From contig JBPOHE010000119.1 in the NCBI GenBank assembly GCA_052035915.1, positions 1-21,708 on the forward strand: 21,708 nt of DNA. Reading direction: 5' to 3'. A program made the translations under genes and the position numbers. The stretch is from JBPOHE01 sp052035915 (GTDB lineage Bacteria; Pseudomonadota; Gammaproteobacteria; Chromatiales; Chromatiaceae). This document shows, in pieces, positions 9,058 to 16,545 of this stretch (position 1 is its first letter; the number at the start of each line of letters is the position of its first letter). Under the pieces are notes generated by a model. It did not search any database and was not told where the DNA came from. It worked only from the letters and a program-made list of their open reading frames with translations.

Positions 9058-9084
9058 GATGGGTTTCGCTCCGCTCCACCCATC
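9058..9084. repeat. GATGGGT..ACCCATC hairpin
   Basis: A perfect 7-bp inverted repeat with a 13-nt loop (TTCGCTCCGCTCC). Repeats of this style are common between genes in related genomes. There is no T-tract. Confidence 0.45.
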
Positions 9085-9153
9085 CCACGGGATGGGCGCC
9101 AACCCCGAATCCGCCGCGGAGAGAAAATCCGCGAGGAATGGATGGACGCGCTC

Positions 9154-9283
9154 AACGGCTCCGGGCCTGGGCTGAAAATCGCCAGTTTTCGTTCTTTTTT
9201 GGAGAACAATGCCTTCGATATAGGCCCATTGTTCTTCAAATGAGAACGGAAAATGGTCATTTGCCGCCGAGGCCCGGAACTCG
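9154..9283. repeat. 130-bp palindromic MITE/BIME-like element, copy B
   Basis: The left arm is AACGGCTCCGGGC (9154-9166) and the right arm contains GCCCGGAAC (9272-9280). The core (9186-9253) runs TTTTCGTTCT, GGAGAACAATG, CCATTGTTCT, TGAGAACGGAAAA, so both half hairpins survive. It has the same length and layout as the other three copies. Confidence 0.82.
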
Positions 9284-9315
9284 GATGCCCCTCCTCCAAC
9301 CGCCTATCAGTCGGC

Positions 9316-9472
9316 CTTATACCATTTCCTATTAGTTTATCCGCCTGAAAGCCATGGGGTAGGCTGGCGATGAGCGAAGCGAATCCCAGCTACTGGGAAG
9401 CTGGGTTTCAGCGCTTCGCGCCTCAACACCAGCCTACGAATATCGATAATACCTATCGAGAAATGGTATTAG
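9316..9472. repeat. Nested inverted repeat enclosing a REP-like unit
   Basis: The outer arms are ATACCATTTC (9319-9328) and GAAATGGTAT (9460-9469), perfect over 10 bp and 12 of 13 when extended outward. Inside lies a second inverted repeat, from GGTAGGCTGG near 9357 to CCAGCCTAC ending at 9437, whose right half reads on the minus strand as GTAGGCTGGTGTTGAGGCGC. The inner unit is related to the elements at 19911-19963 and 20143-20217. The whole looks like a REP palindrome inside, or trapped by, a small MITE. Confidence 0.7.
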
Positions 9473-9509
9473 CTCCCGCCGCCGCCGGACCTCCTCTCCG
9501 GGCCTCCGG

Positions 9510-10703
9510 TTACAAACCGGCGACCCGATCTCCATGACGCCGGCGGATGGCCTGGGCGAGTTGATGCACCGCCATGGCGTAATGGGTACTGTGGTTGTAT
9601 CTGGTGATGACGTAGAAATTGTCGCCACCGAGCCAGTATTCATCGCCGGTGTTCGCGCTCAGTTTGAGCAGTCGCACCGGTTCGCCGCCGGTCCAGGCGC
9701 CCGAGGGACGGATACCGGCGTCGGCGAGTTGGTCGAGCTGATAGCTGGTGTCATAGCCGGTCTTGAGGGCGAGGTTCCGCGCCCCGTTGCCACCGGCTCG
9801 CACCACCACGGGTTGTCCCGGACGCCAGCCGTGCTGGGCAAAGTAATTCCCCACGCTGCCGATGGCATCGACCGGGTTCCAGAGGTCCCGGCGACCGTCG
9901 CCGTCGAAATCCACCGCCCACTTGAGAAAGCTGCTGGGCATGAACTGCCCGAACCCCATGGCACCGGCATAGGAGCCGACCGGCAGCCCGGGGTCCACTC
10001 CTTCGGCGCGGGTCATGAGGAGATAGTTTTCCAGTTCCTGGGTGAAGTATTGGCTGCGGCGCGGATAGTCGAAGGCGAGGGTGCTCAGGGCGTCGATCAC
10101 CCGATGGTTGCCGACATTGACACCGTAGATGGTCTCCACGCCGAGGATGGCGAGGATGTATTCGGGCGGGACGCCGAAGCGCTTCTGGGCGCGTTCGAGA
10201 TCCCGGGCATGGCGCGACCAGAAGTCACTGCCCCGGGAGATATGGAGTTCATCGAGGAATTTGGCCTGATAACGGCTCCAAGAGCCGGGAGCGGGTGGGC
10301 CTTTGGCCTGCTGGTCCTGGCGTTGGAGATAGTTGAGTGTCCAGTCCTTGCGCTTGGCCTGGGAGAAGAGGCCCATGAGATAGGCCCGCTTGAAGCCCTG
10401 TTCGGACGCCATCTTGTCGATGAAGCGTTCCAACTCCGGAGAACCGGCAAAATCGCCGCTCACCACCGTGGCGGAATAGCGGCCGACCGCCGGCTGGCGT
10501 CGGCTCTCCTGAGTCTGGGTCGATGTCTGGGGGGCGGTATCTCCCGTGGCCGGGGCCTCGCCAGGGGGCTGGCTGGCACAGCCCGCGAGGAGAAGCAGGC
10601 CGAGCAGGGAGATCCCCAGGGCCGAATGTCGGGAAAGCTGTTGGTGTCCCCCGGCGCACGGTGGCCGGGCCGGTTCGAACAACGAAAGACAGGATGCAGT
10701 CAT
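9510..10703 (-). CDS. mltB: Membrane-bound lytic murein transglycosylase B
   Basis: A 397-residue lipoprotein that cleaves the glycan strands of peptidoglycan to 1,6-anhydro-muropeptides at the inner face of the outer membrane. The signal peptide has a long n-region and a lipobox LLAGC with Cys42. The catalytic Glu190 is in AILGVETIYGVNVG, matching the E. coli MltB GVET motif; GAMGFGQFMPSSF and FDGDGRRDLWN follow in the conserved order of the SLT_2 fold. AGGAGG lies 6 nt before the ATG and fixes the start. It is the last gene of the mgtE-thioesterase-mltB run, 84 bp after the thioesterase stop. Confidence 0.95.
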   Translation of the reverse strand: MTASCLSLFEPARPPCAGGHQQLSRHSALGISLLGLLLLAGCASQPPGEAPATGDTAPQTSTQTQESRRQPAVGRYSATVVSGDFAGSPELERFIDKMASEQGFKRAYLMGLFSQAKRKDWTLNYLQRQDQQAKGPPAPGSWSRYQAKFLDELHISRGSDFWSRHARDLERAQKRFGVPPEYILAILGVETIYGVNVGNHRVIDALSTLAFDYPRRSQYFTQELENYLLMTRAEGVDPGLPVGSYAGAMGFGQFMPSSFLKWAVDFDGDGRRDLWNPVDAIGSVGNYFAQHGWRPGQPVVVRAGGNGARNLALKTGYDTSYQLDQLADAGIRPSGAWTGGEPVRLLKLSANTGDEYWLGGDNFYVITRYNHSTHYAMAVHQLAQAIRRRHGDRVAGL

Positions 10704-10746
10704 TTCCGCCTCCTAACTTGGGGTACTGGGGGGTGATCTCCCCCTC

Positions 10747-10772
10747 GGGGCGGTCGAAACTCGATCCGCCCC
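10747..10772. repeat. GC-rich hairpin between the thioesterase and mltB
   Basis: GGGGCGG-TCGA-AAC-TCGA-T-CCGCCCC folds into an 11-bp stem with one bulged T. It is strong, but no T-tract follows on either strand. On the mltB transcript it sits about 45 nt before the start and could act as an mRNA stabiliser or attenuating structure. Confidence 0.45.
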
Positions 10773-10787
10773 TGGGGGATGGAAGCC

Positions 10788-11168
10788 TCAAGCCGGTCGG
10801 CAACCGCCCGGTTGGGACGGCAGTCTGGTCTTGTGGCCGTTCTGGTCGAGACAGACGAAGGTGACACGATTGGAAAAGATGGCCTGTTCGCAGCCCGTAT
10901 CCAGATCATCGGCAAAGACATTGACATCGTATTGCACCGAGGACTGACCCACGACGGCGCGTTGGATATCGAAACGCAGTACGGTTCCGGCCCTCACGGG
11001 TTTGTGGAACTCGACCTTCTCCATGCCGGCGGTAACGAACTTGCAGCCTGGATAGTCCCGGCTGGCGGCGATCCAGGATACCTCATCGACCCAACGCAAC
11101 AAGTCGCCACCGAACAGATAGCCGTAATGGTTCAGGTGCTCGGGACGGACGACGATGAAATTTTCCAC
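10788..11168 (-). CDS. Acyl-CoA thioesterase, hotdog fold
   Basis: A 126-residue protein of the 4HBT hotdog superfamily, closest by eye to YciA-like acyl-CoA thioesterases, which hydrolyse acyl-CoA to acid plus CoA in the cytoplasm. The segment NHYGYLFGGDLLRWVDEVSW (13-32) aligns with the YciA segment around its FGG and catalytic Asp, making Asp28 the likely catalytic residue. GMEKVEFHKPVRAG (48-61) is the typical second strand motif. The start is GTG at 11168; GAGGT lies 5 nt upstream and no better start is present. It begins 15 bp after the mgtE stop, so the two are almost certainly co-transcribed. Substrate length is not predictable from the sequence. Confidence 0.85.
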   Translation of the reverse strand: MENFIVVRPEHLNHYGYLFGGDLLRWVDEVSWIAASRDYPGCKFVTAGMEKVEFHKPVRAGTVLRFDIQRAVVGQSSVQYDVNVFADDLDTGCEQAIFSNRVTFVCLDQNGHKTRLPSQPGGCRPA

Positions 11169-11183
11169 GCTTGACCTCGAACT

Positions 11184-12596
11184 TCAGCCCTGCACCTGGG
11201 GCAGGACCAGGATGGCGGAGGCAATGACGAAATAGTTGAGGACCCCGAAGACGTCGATCGCCGTGGTGACGAAAGGCCCGGTGGCGATCGCCGGATCGAC
11301 GCCGAGCCGCTGAAACATCATCGGCAGCAGGATGGCCAGTACCGCCGCCCCGGTCATGTTGCCGATGATGGTGTAACCCACCACCTGGGCCAGGGCGAGG
11401 CTGTCGAACATCCACCAGCCATAGAGGCCGAGGATGATGCCGTAGAAGGTTCCCAGGATGACGCCGACGCGAAACTCCTTGTAGAGGGCGGTCCAGATAT
11501 CCCGCACCTGCAAGGAGCCGGTGGCCAGACCACGCACGGTGACCGTGGCGGATTGCACGCCGACGTTACCCGCCATACCCATGATGACCGGTAGGAAGGC
11601 ACTCAGGGCGATGACCTCGGCGAGGATGCCCTCGAATTTTTGTATCACAAAGGTGGCGGCGAGACCGCCCAGAAAGGCGGCGAGCAGCCAGGGCAGGCGG
11701 ATGCCGGCGATACGGAAAGGCGAATGGGTCAGGATCTCGGACTTGTCGGTACCGGCCATGCGCAACATGTCCTGGGTGGTTTCCGTTTCCAGGACATCGA
11801 TGACGTCGTCCACCGTGATCATGCCGACCAGGTGCTCTTCCCCGTCCACCACCGGAATGGCAAGCAGGCGATACTTGTCGACCAGTTGCGCCACCTCGTC
11901 CTGGTGGGTGTCGGTGGTCACCTTGAGCACCCTGTGGTTCATGATCTCCCTGAGCGTCAACTCGGGTTTCGCCAGCAGCAACTGGCGCATGGACACCACG
12001 CCGCGAAGCTTCTCCTCCAGGCCCGTGACATAGAGATAGAACACCATCTCCACATTGCCATGGCCACGCACGGCGCGGATCGCCTGCTCCACCGACATAT
12101 CCTCGTGCAGCGAGAAATACTCGGTGGTCATGATGCTGCCAGCGGTCTCCGGGGCATATTGCAGGAGTTCCTCGATCTCCTCCTGGCTACTCTTGTGCAG
12201 TTCCGAGAGCAGCCGCTCGGCGATCTCGGGGGCCAACTGGCGGATCAACAAGGCCCGCTCGTCGGGAGGCAGGGCCTCCAATACCGGGACCAGCCTGTTG
12301 TCCGGCGTTTCCGAAAGAATGAGTTCCTGCACCCTGGGGTTGACCTGCACCAGGGCCTGGGCGGCTACCTGCTTGTTGGCGACGGCATCGAACACCTGGG
12401 CGACCTGATGATCGGGTAAACCGCCCAGCACCGTCGCCAGATCCGCGGGATGGACCTTGGTCAGCAGCTTCTGTAAGGGTTGATTGGCGCCCCGATGGCA
12501 GAGACGTTCGACGGTCTCCGTCAGCCGGCGTACCTTGGTGTTGACGTCACCGGCACTGACGCCGGCGGGCTTGTTCGGTACTTCGGGGATGAGCAT
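11184..12596 (-). CDS. mgtE: MgtE-type magnesium transporter
   Basis: A 470-residue Mg2+ channel of the inner membrane. The cytoplasmic N domain (about 40-150) contains HPADLA and ends in YAPETAGSIMTTEYFSL. A CBS pair follows (about 155-270; GVVSMRQLL, LVGMITVDDVIDV), which gates the pore in response to cytosolic Mg2+. Five TM helices occupy about 300-467. NVGVQSATVTVRGLA and PFVTTAIDVFG carry the pore motifs; Asp448 corresponds to the Mg2+-binding Asp432 of Thermus MgtE. The ATG at 12596 is chosen because AGGA lies about 10 nt upstream and the length fits the family. The frame stays open 56 codons further, to a TTG at 12764 with an ATG at 12752, but that part is unlike MgtE. Confidence 0.94.
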   Translation of the reverse strand: MLIPEVPNKPAGVSAGDVNTKVRRLTETVERLCHRGANQPLQKLLTKVHPADLATVLGGLPDHQVAQVFDAVANKQVAAQALVQVNPRVQELILSETPDNRLVPVLEALPPDERALLIRQLAPEIAERLLSELHKSSQEEIEELLQYAPETAGSIMTTEYFSLHEDMSVEQAIRAVRGHGNVEMVFYLYVTGLEEKLRGVVSMRQLLLAKPELTLREIMNHRVLKVTTDTHQDEVAQLVDKYRLLAIPVVDGEEHLVGMITVDDVIDVLETETTQDMLRMAGTDKSEILTHSPFRIAGIRLPWLLAAFLGGLAATFVIQKFEGILAEVIALSAFLPVIMGMAGNVGVQSATVTVRGLATGSLQVRDIWTALYKEFRVGVILGTFYGIILGLYGWWMFDSLALAQVVGYTIIGNMTGAAVLAILLPMMFQRLGVDPAIATGPFVTTAIDVFGVLNYFVIASAILVLPQVQG

Positions 12597-12824
12597 GTAC
12601 TCAGGTTCCTCGCTGAAATCACTCCCCAATCCGATGGCTGGGGATGTTGATGACCCATGGTCGCCGTCCGCTGAGCGGACGAGCGGCATTCCGCGCCGGC
12701 GAGCACAAGTGAACAGTTGATGCTTGGCCCAATACACAACCCCACCGACCATTTTCCTCTCCAAAATGGAGAGAAGGATTGGCGGGAAACGCGCTGAGGA
12801 AACTGAAAGATGCGCTCGGAAAGC
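12597..12824 (-). promoter_or_regulatory. Long structured leader of mgtE
   Basis: From the predicted start near 12824, the mgtE transcript would carry about 228 nt before the ATG. It holds several hairpins: GCGCT/AGCGC around 12812-12826, CTCTCCA-AAA-TGGAGAG (12757-12773, perfect), GTCCGC-TGA-GCGGAC (12666-12680, perfect), and a CCCCA..TGGGG pair close to the start codon. No match to the known M-box was recognised. Mg2+ transport genes often have sensing leaders, so this is a candidate, not an identification. Confidence 0.4.
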
Positions 12825-12830
12825 GCTGTC

Positions 12831-12859
12831 ATTCTAGGTACATGAGGCGGTAATGGCAA
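12831..12859 (-). promoter_or_regulatory. Candidate sigma70 promoter of mgtE
   Basis: On the minus strand TTGCCA (12859-12854) and TAGAAT (12836-12831) are 17 bp apart, each a 5/6 match to consensus. It is the best promoter seen by eye in the window. It lies just after the 3' end of the upstream transporter gene, so mgtE is likely an independent unit. Confidence 0.55.
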
Positions 12860-12906
12860 TGTAACCTGATTGAAACAAATGCTTTTTTTCATAGCTTGTG
12901 GCGGTC

Positions 12907-14139
12907 TCAGGCAAGCCAGACCAGCCACAGGTGATAGACGCCGAGATTGATCAGGGTAAGGGGGAGGCCGAGCTTGAGAAACAACCAGAAGCTCAGGCTC
13001 GCGCCGTGGCGTTCGGCATTCTGGACGATAATGACGTTGCTGGCGGCACCGGTGAGGCTGAGGTTGCCGGCGATGGTGGAACCCGCCGCCAGGGCCAGCA
13101 ACAGACCCGTATCCTGGGATGGGAGCAGCGGCAGGGCGAGGGCCACCAGGGGGACATTGGAGATGAGTTGGCTGCCGAGGACACTGGCGACCAGGATCTC
13201 CCCTACCCCCGGGGTTCGCGCCGGCAGCCAGCTTTGGATCAGGCCGGTATCCCAGACGCTGCGCATGAGCACGAACATGGCGGCGAAGAAAATCAGCGTC
13301 GGCCAGTCGATTTCGCGCACCAACCGCAGACGCCCTGTCGGCAGCCACAAGAGTGGTGTCGCCGCCCCGAGCGCGATCCAGACCAGGGGGAAAGACCAGG
13401 TCGGCGCCAGGACAGAGACCAGGATGCGGAGCCCGGACAGGGCCACCAGCAGCCAGAAGCAGAGGCCCGCCAGGCGTCCGAAGCGGCGGTCGGAGACATT
13501 GGCGGGAGGATGTACCAGGACCTCTCCATGCACCTCGCGGCGATAGTAGAGCTTGAGCAGGGCATAGGTGAGGCCGAGGTTGATGAGCGACGGCGGTCCG
13601 AGGCTGAGGAAAAAGTCGAGAAAGGGACTGGAAAACTCCCCCTGGATGGCGATCAGAAGGTTCTGCGGGTTGCCGATGGGGCTCATGGCCGAGCCGATGG
13701 TGACGCCGAAGGCCAGGGCCAGCAACAACAATTCCGCCGGCAACCGGTGAGCGCGAGCGAGAATGAGCATCAGCGGCGTACCGATGACGGCCAGGGTGTC
13801 GTTCATGAGCACGGCGGAGGCGATCCCCGAAGCGAACAACACCCCGAGCAGCAGCCCGTCGGCACTGACGATGGCCCCGAACATCCGGGTGCTCATGGTG
13901 AACAGCCAACCGCTGCTGACCATGGCCCGACCGATCAGAAAGACACCGAAAAGATAGGCGATCACCTCCCAGTCGATGGCCGCCCAGGCGTCCATCGGGC
14001 GGATCCCCCCACCCAGGACCACCACCAGGGCGCCACCGAGCATGATCTGCCAGATGGCGAGCCGGAGACTACCCAGACGACGCACGGCGATGAGGATGAG
14101 CACCAAGCTGAGGGTGGCGAGGGGAAGCCAGGTCGACAT
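12907..14139 (-). CDS. SLC13/ArsB-superfamily anion transporter
   Basis: A 410-residue inner-membrane protein with about ten hydrophobic segments, of the ion transporter superfamily that includes ArsB, CitM and SLC13/DASS carriers. Diagnostic repeats are SAVLMNDTLAVIGTPL (108-123) and IGSAMSPIGNPQN (148-160) in the first half, and SQLISNVPLVAL (323-334) and AAGSTIAGNLSLTGAASNVI (351-370) in the second. The substrate cannot be assigned; arsenite, dicarboxylate and sulfate are all handled by relatives, and no ars or sulfur gene adjoins. The ATG at 14139 is preferred; a GTG at 14151 is in frame, and neither has a clear ribosome binding site. Palindromic element copy C lies just upstream. Confidence 0.85.
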   Translation of the reverse strand: MSTWLPLATLSLVLILIAVRRLGSLRLAIWQIMLGGALVVVLGGGIRPMDAWAAIDWEVIAYLFGVFLIGRAMVSSGWLFTMSTRMFGAIVSADGLLLGVLFASGIASAVLMNDTLAVIGTPLMLILARAHRLPAELLLLALAFGVTIGSAMSPIGNPQNLLIAIQGEFSSPFLDFFLSLGPPSLINLGLTYALLKLYYRREVHGEVLVHPPANVSDRRFGRLAGLCFWLLVALSGLRILVSVLAPTWSFPLVWIALGAATPLLWLPTGRLRLVREIDWPTLIFFAAMFVLMRSVWDTGLIQSWLPARTPGVGEILVASVLGSQLISNVPLVALALPLLPSQDTGLLLALAAGSTIAGNLSLTGAASNVIIVQNAERHGASLSFWLFLKLGLPLTLINLGVYHLWLVWLA

Positions 14140-14166
14140 GGCATGGATCACCGGGTCGAGATCAAG

Positions 14167-14295
14167 AAGGCTCCGGGCATGAGCCGAAAATGACCATTTT
14201 TTGTTCTTATTTCGAGAACAATGACTTATTAATTAGAAGAATTGTTCTCATTTCAAGAACAAAAAACCGGACCAAGGCGCCCAGGCCCGGAGCGC
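14167..14295. repeat. 130-bp palindromic MITE/BIME-like element, copy C
   Basis: The outer arms are GGCTCCGGGC (14169-14178) and GCCCGGAGC (14285-14293). The core (14197-14266) reads TTTTTTGTTCT, GAGAACAATG, AATTGTTCTC, AAGAACAAAAAA; the inner GAGAACAAT/ATTGTTCTC pair is perfect. It lies between the DUF3616 gene and the transporter, both on the minus strand, so it would be in the leader of the latter if they were co-transcribed. Confidence 0.85.
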
Positions 14296-14331
14296 CGCCG
14301 CAGACGGACGCACCGGACGGAAAGCCATGGC

Positions 14332-15363
14332 TCAGAATCTTTCCAGTATCAGGTACTTCCCATCCTCCCGGCAGCTCGGGTTCGCTTTGTCCTTGCCCCG
14401 GTCGCCGTCGATCAGCACCACCGCCTGGCCGTCGACGAAGGCCAGCCCCTCGGAAGAATTCGGCAGGGGACGGAGGATCTGGGGCTGTAACTGGGCCTCT
14501 GGCTTCAGATCACCCAGCTTGACCTTCCAGAGGACGAAGTTCTTGCCGCCATCCCCCGGTCCACCGGCGATACCCCAGAGCCAGTCGCCGGACAGGCTCA
14601 ACTCTCGTACCCCGCGACCGCCCAGATCCAAGAGCATGGCTTGATCGAAGCCGAGGGAATGCGGACGTTCCAGGCGCAGCAGCGCCGCCCAGGTCCGACC
14701 GTTGAAGGTCACCAGGGGGGAACGCAGGCCGACCCAGACCCGGGTCTCGCCCTGAGGACCGGGGATGGCAACCGCCCCTTCGATGTTGAAGGCGGAGGCT
14801 GCCTCGCAGGCGGATTCATCCTTGTTTTTCGCCGCCTTGTCGGCCAGGGCCTCGGCGCGGTCGATGGCCTCGCCGACCGCCTTGAGCACCGGGCTGGAGG
14901 CGGTTCTCTGGCCCAGCAAAGCGGCGGCGCTGATCTCTTGGGTCCGGGCCGGATTCCCCGCCAACACCGACCCCCGGCCCCAGTCCGTCACCAACAGCAG
15001 ACGGCGGCGTTTGTCTTTGATTTCACAAGAAGAACTTCGGCTATGGGAGCCCAGGAGCAACAGGGTCCGGTCATCCGGTTTCGCCATCGACTCGATGTCA
15101 TCCACCTCGCCCTGGCTCAACTTCAGGGGCTGCATAGCTTTGACATCGGCTTGCCCCTTGACCAGGGGATAGAGAAAAACGCCGTCCGCGGTTTCATTGT
15201 CCCCCACCAGCAGGCATTGGCCGGGCTTGCCGATACAGGGCAGGATCAACGCCGCGGAAGGCTCGCACACCGGGAAACCCAGGGTCGTGGTCGGCTCAGC
15301 CGCGTGGGCGGCCAGTGTCGGCAACAGGGTCAGGCTGAGAACAACAGAACGGGATGAAGACAT
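14332..15363 (-). CDS. Secreted DUF3616-like protein
   Basis: A 343-residue protein with a Sec signal peptide (MSSSRSVVLSLTLLPTLAA, likely cleaved after AHA near residue 21) and no lipobox. The rest has the repeating strand pattern of a beta-propeller, with FNIEGAVAIP, RVWVGLRSPLV, LLDLGGRGVRELS and SEGLAFVDGQAVVLIDGD. This order resembles DUF3616, a family of unknown function; the assignment is by pattern only. A lysine- and alanine-rich insert lies at about 155-190. Four cysteines in the mature protein could form periplasmic disulfides. GGAG lies 9 nt before the ATG. No enzymatic motif was recognised. Confidence 0.72.
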   Translation of the reverse strand: MSSSRSVVLSLTLLPTLAAHAAEPTTTLGFPVCEPSAALILPCIGKPGQCLLVGDNETADGVFLYPLVKGQADVKAMQPLKLSQGEVDDIESMAKPDDRTLLLLGSHSRSSSCEIKDKRRRLLLVTDWGRGSVLAGNPARTQEISAAALLGQRTASSPVLKAVGEAIDRAEALADKAAKNKDESACEAASAFNIEGAVAIPGPQGETRVWVGLRSPLVTFNGRTWAALLRLERPHSLGFDQAMLLDLGGRGVRELSLSGDWLWGIAGGPGDGGKNFVLWKVKLGDLKPEAQLQPQILRPLPNSSEGLAFVDGQAVVLIDGDRGKDKANPSCREDGKYLILERF

Positions 15364-15607
15364 GATTGGACTCCGGGGATGACGAAGAGGACGCGATGAG
15401 TCTAGCCCCTATTTCTCACCGGTCGCCATGGCGAGACTGTCCGCTGAGAGGGGCAACGCAACTTTCTTTCTGTAAATTTTCCGTGGCGATTCCATCGGGA
15501 TAACTGTCAACCCCAAATGTCCCCTCTTCTCCAAAATAGAGACGTGTCCCCTGGGGGGCGATGCTGAGTGGGATTGGAAGGACACCTTACCAACTATCAG
15601 TCTGCTT

Positions 15608-15627
15608 CCCCCCTTGACAAAGGGGGG
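15608..15627. repeat. CCCCCCTT/AAGGGGGG hairpin
   Basis: An 8-bp perfect stem with loop GACA. Very similar C-run/G-run hairpins around TTGACAAA are common dispersed intergenic repeats in bacteria and cyanobacteria. Confidence 0.5.
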
Positions 15628-15685
15628 GCACGAACCGCATCGATCGCCTGTATGAAAACCTCGAATGAGGCGGTTCAACCGGGCT

Positions 15686-15708
15686 GGACGGGGCATTCTG
15701 CCCCGTCC
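15686..15708. repeat. GACGGGG-family hairpin 1
   Basis: GGACGGGGCA-TTC-TGCCCCGTCC is a perfect 10-bp stem with a 3-nt loop. On the plus strand it is followed by a T-rich stretch (AACTTTTTGCTTTTTCC), the layout of an intrinsic terminator, but no plus-strand gene precedes it. Confidence 0.65.
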
Positions 15709-15754
15709 GTAACTTTTTGCTTTTTCCAAAGACGCGGCTGTACACCAAACGTGA

Positions 15755-15779
15755 GCGACGGGGTTGCAAACCCCGTCGC
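15755..15779 (-). terminator. Strong hairpin downstream of ribE, possible terminator
   Basis: GCGACGGGGTT-GCA-AACCCCGTCGC is a perfect 11-bp stem with a 3-nt loop, about 55 nt past the ribE stop. It shares its GACGGGG core with the hairpin at 15686-15708. On the minus strand only a short TTT follows (CACGTTTGG), so the terminator role is tentative; it may instead be a dispersed repeat. Confidence 0.4.
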
Positions 15780-15833
15780 GCAATTAGAGACACCCAGCCT
15801 TATCCAGAACCGAGAAGATCCTCATACCGGGAT

Positions 15834-16517
15834 CTATTCCTGATGACCTTTTCTGGCTGCGACCAAGCCCTTCTCCAGCAGTAATTCCCGCGTGATGCCC
15901 TGACCGCCCGTCACGCCAGCGGCGCCTTCACCAAGCAGCAGCCGTTCCAGATATCTGGCGATAAGATCCACCTCCAGATTGACCCGGGTCCCGGGTTGGT
16001 AGTCCCCCATGATGGTCTCGCGCAGGGTGTGGGGAACGATATTGAGGTCGAAGCGACAACCCTCGACGCCATTGACCGTGAGACTGGTGCCGTCGACACA
16101 GATGGAACCCTTGTGGGCGATATACCGGGCCAACTCGGGCGGGGCCTCGACGCGGAAACGCACCGAGCGGGCCTCCTCGCTCCGTTCCAACACCCGCCCC
16201 ACACCATCGACATGGCCGCTTACCAGATGCCCGCCCAAGGGCGTGCTCAGGGTCAAGGCCGGTTCGAGATTGACCCGACTACCTGAACCTAGCGCCCCCA
16301 GGGTGGTAAGAGAGAGGGTCTCCCGGGAGACATCGGCGCGAAAGCTTCCGCCATCGAGTTCCACCGCCGTAAGGCAGACACCATTGACGGCGAGGCTGTC
16401 GCCGAGGGCGAGTCCGTTGGGATCGAGTCGGCCCAGGGCCACTTCAAGACGCAGATCGCCGCCCCGATGTTCGATGTCGCGAATACGGCCGATCGCTTGA
16501 ATGATGCCGGTAAACAT
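15834..16517 (-). CDS. ribE: Riboflavin synthase (alpha chain)
   Basis: A 227-residue enzyme that dismutates two 6,7-dimethyl-8-ribityllumazines to riboflavin, the last step of the pathway. It has the two tandem lumazine-binding repeats: MFTGIIQAIG (1-10), NGVCLT (45-50) and GHLVSGHVDG (96-105) mark the first and the junction, and DGTSLTVN (142-149) and VNLEVD (179-184) the second. GGAGG lies 10 nt before the ATG. It follows ribD by 28 bp and closes the glyA-nrdR-ribD-ribE run. The gene is also called ribC in some nomenclatures. The tail after residue 200 is slightly longer than in E. coli. Confidence 0.97.
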   Translation of the reverse strand: MFTGIIQAIGRIRDIEHRGGDLRLEVALGRLDPNGLALGDSLAVNGVCLTAVELDGGSFRADVSRETLSLTTLGALGSGSRVNLEPALTLSTPLGGHLVSGHVDGVGRVLERSEEARSVRFRVEAPPELARYIAHKGSICVDGTSLTVNGVEGCRFDLNIVPHTLRETIMGDYQPGTRVNLEVDLIARYLERLLLGEGAAGVTGGQGITRELLLEKGLVAARKGHQE

Positions 16518-16545
16518 GGGTTCGAGCCTCCGTTCGGAAAGTGTT

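Larger units (their letters stand above)
8936..9509. other. Convergent intergenic region packed with repeats
   Basis: This 574 bp lies between the 3' ends of yjbQ and mltB. It holds a GGGTG-TT-CACCC hairpin near 9005, a GATGGGT..ACCCATC hairpin (9058-9084), palindromic element copy B (9154-9283), and a nested inverted repeat (9316-9472) around a REP-like unit. No gene is credible here. Confidence 0.65.
15364..15833. other. Intergenic region with several strong hairpins
   Basis: This 470 bp lies between the 3' end of ribE and the start of the DUF3616 gene, both minus. It holds three strong hairpins (15608-15627, 15686-15708 and 15755-15779). On the minus strand a perfect TTGACA occurs at 15510-15505, but no good -10 box stands 16-18 bp after it. 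No credible gene is present. Confidence 0.55.

Noticed and set aside
9534..10736. A 400-codon plus-strand frame opposite mltB
   Set aside because: It is antisense to a gene with a good ribosome binding site, lipobox and catalytic Glu; there is no similarity to anything known.
12597..12764. A 56-residue N-terminal extension of MgtE
   Set aside because: It does not resemble any MgtE N-terminus, and the ATG at 12596 has a usable ribosome binding site and gives normal length. It is kept only as an alternative.
12521..13909. A 462-codon minus-strand frame and a 431-codon plus-strand frame (12898-14193) over the transporter gene
   Set aside because: Both cross the real SLC13-like gene in other frames and are full of Arg, Gln, Pro and His, as expected of shadows.
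15686..15720. A plus-strand intrinsic terminator (hairpin plus T-rich tail)
   Set aside because: The shape is right, but no plus-strand gene lies upstream for kilobases; it is better seen as half of a repeat pair.
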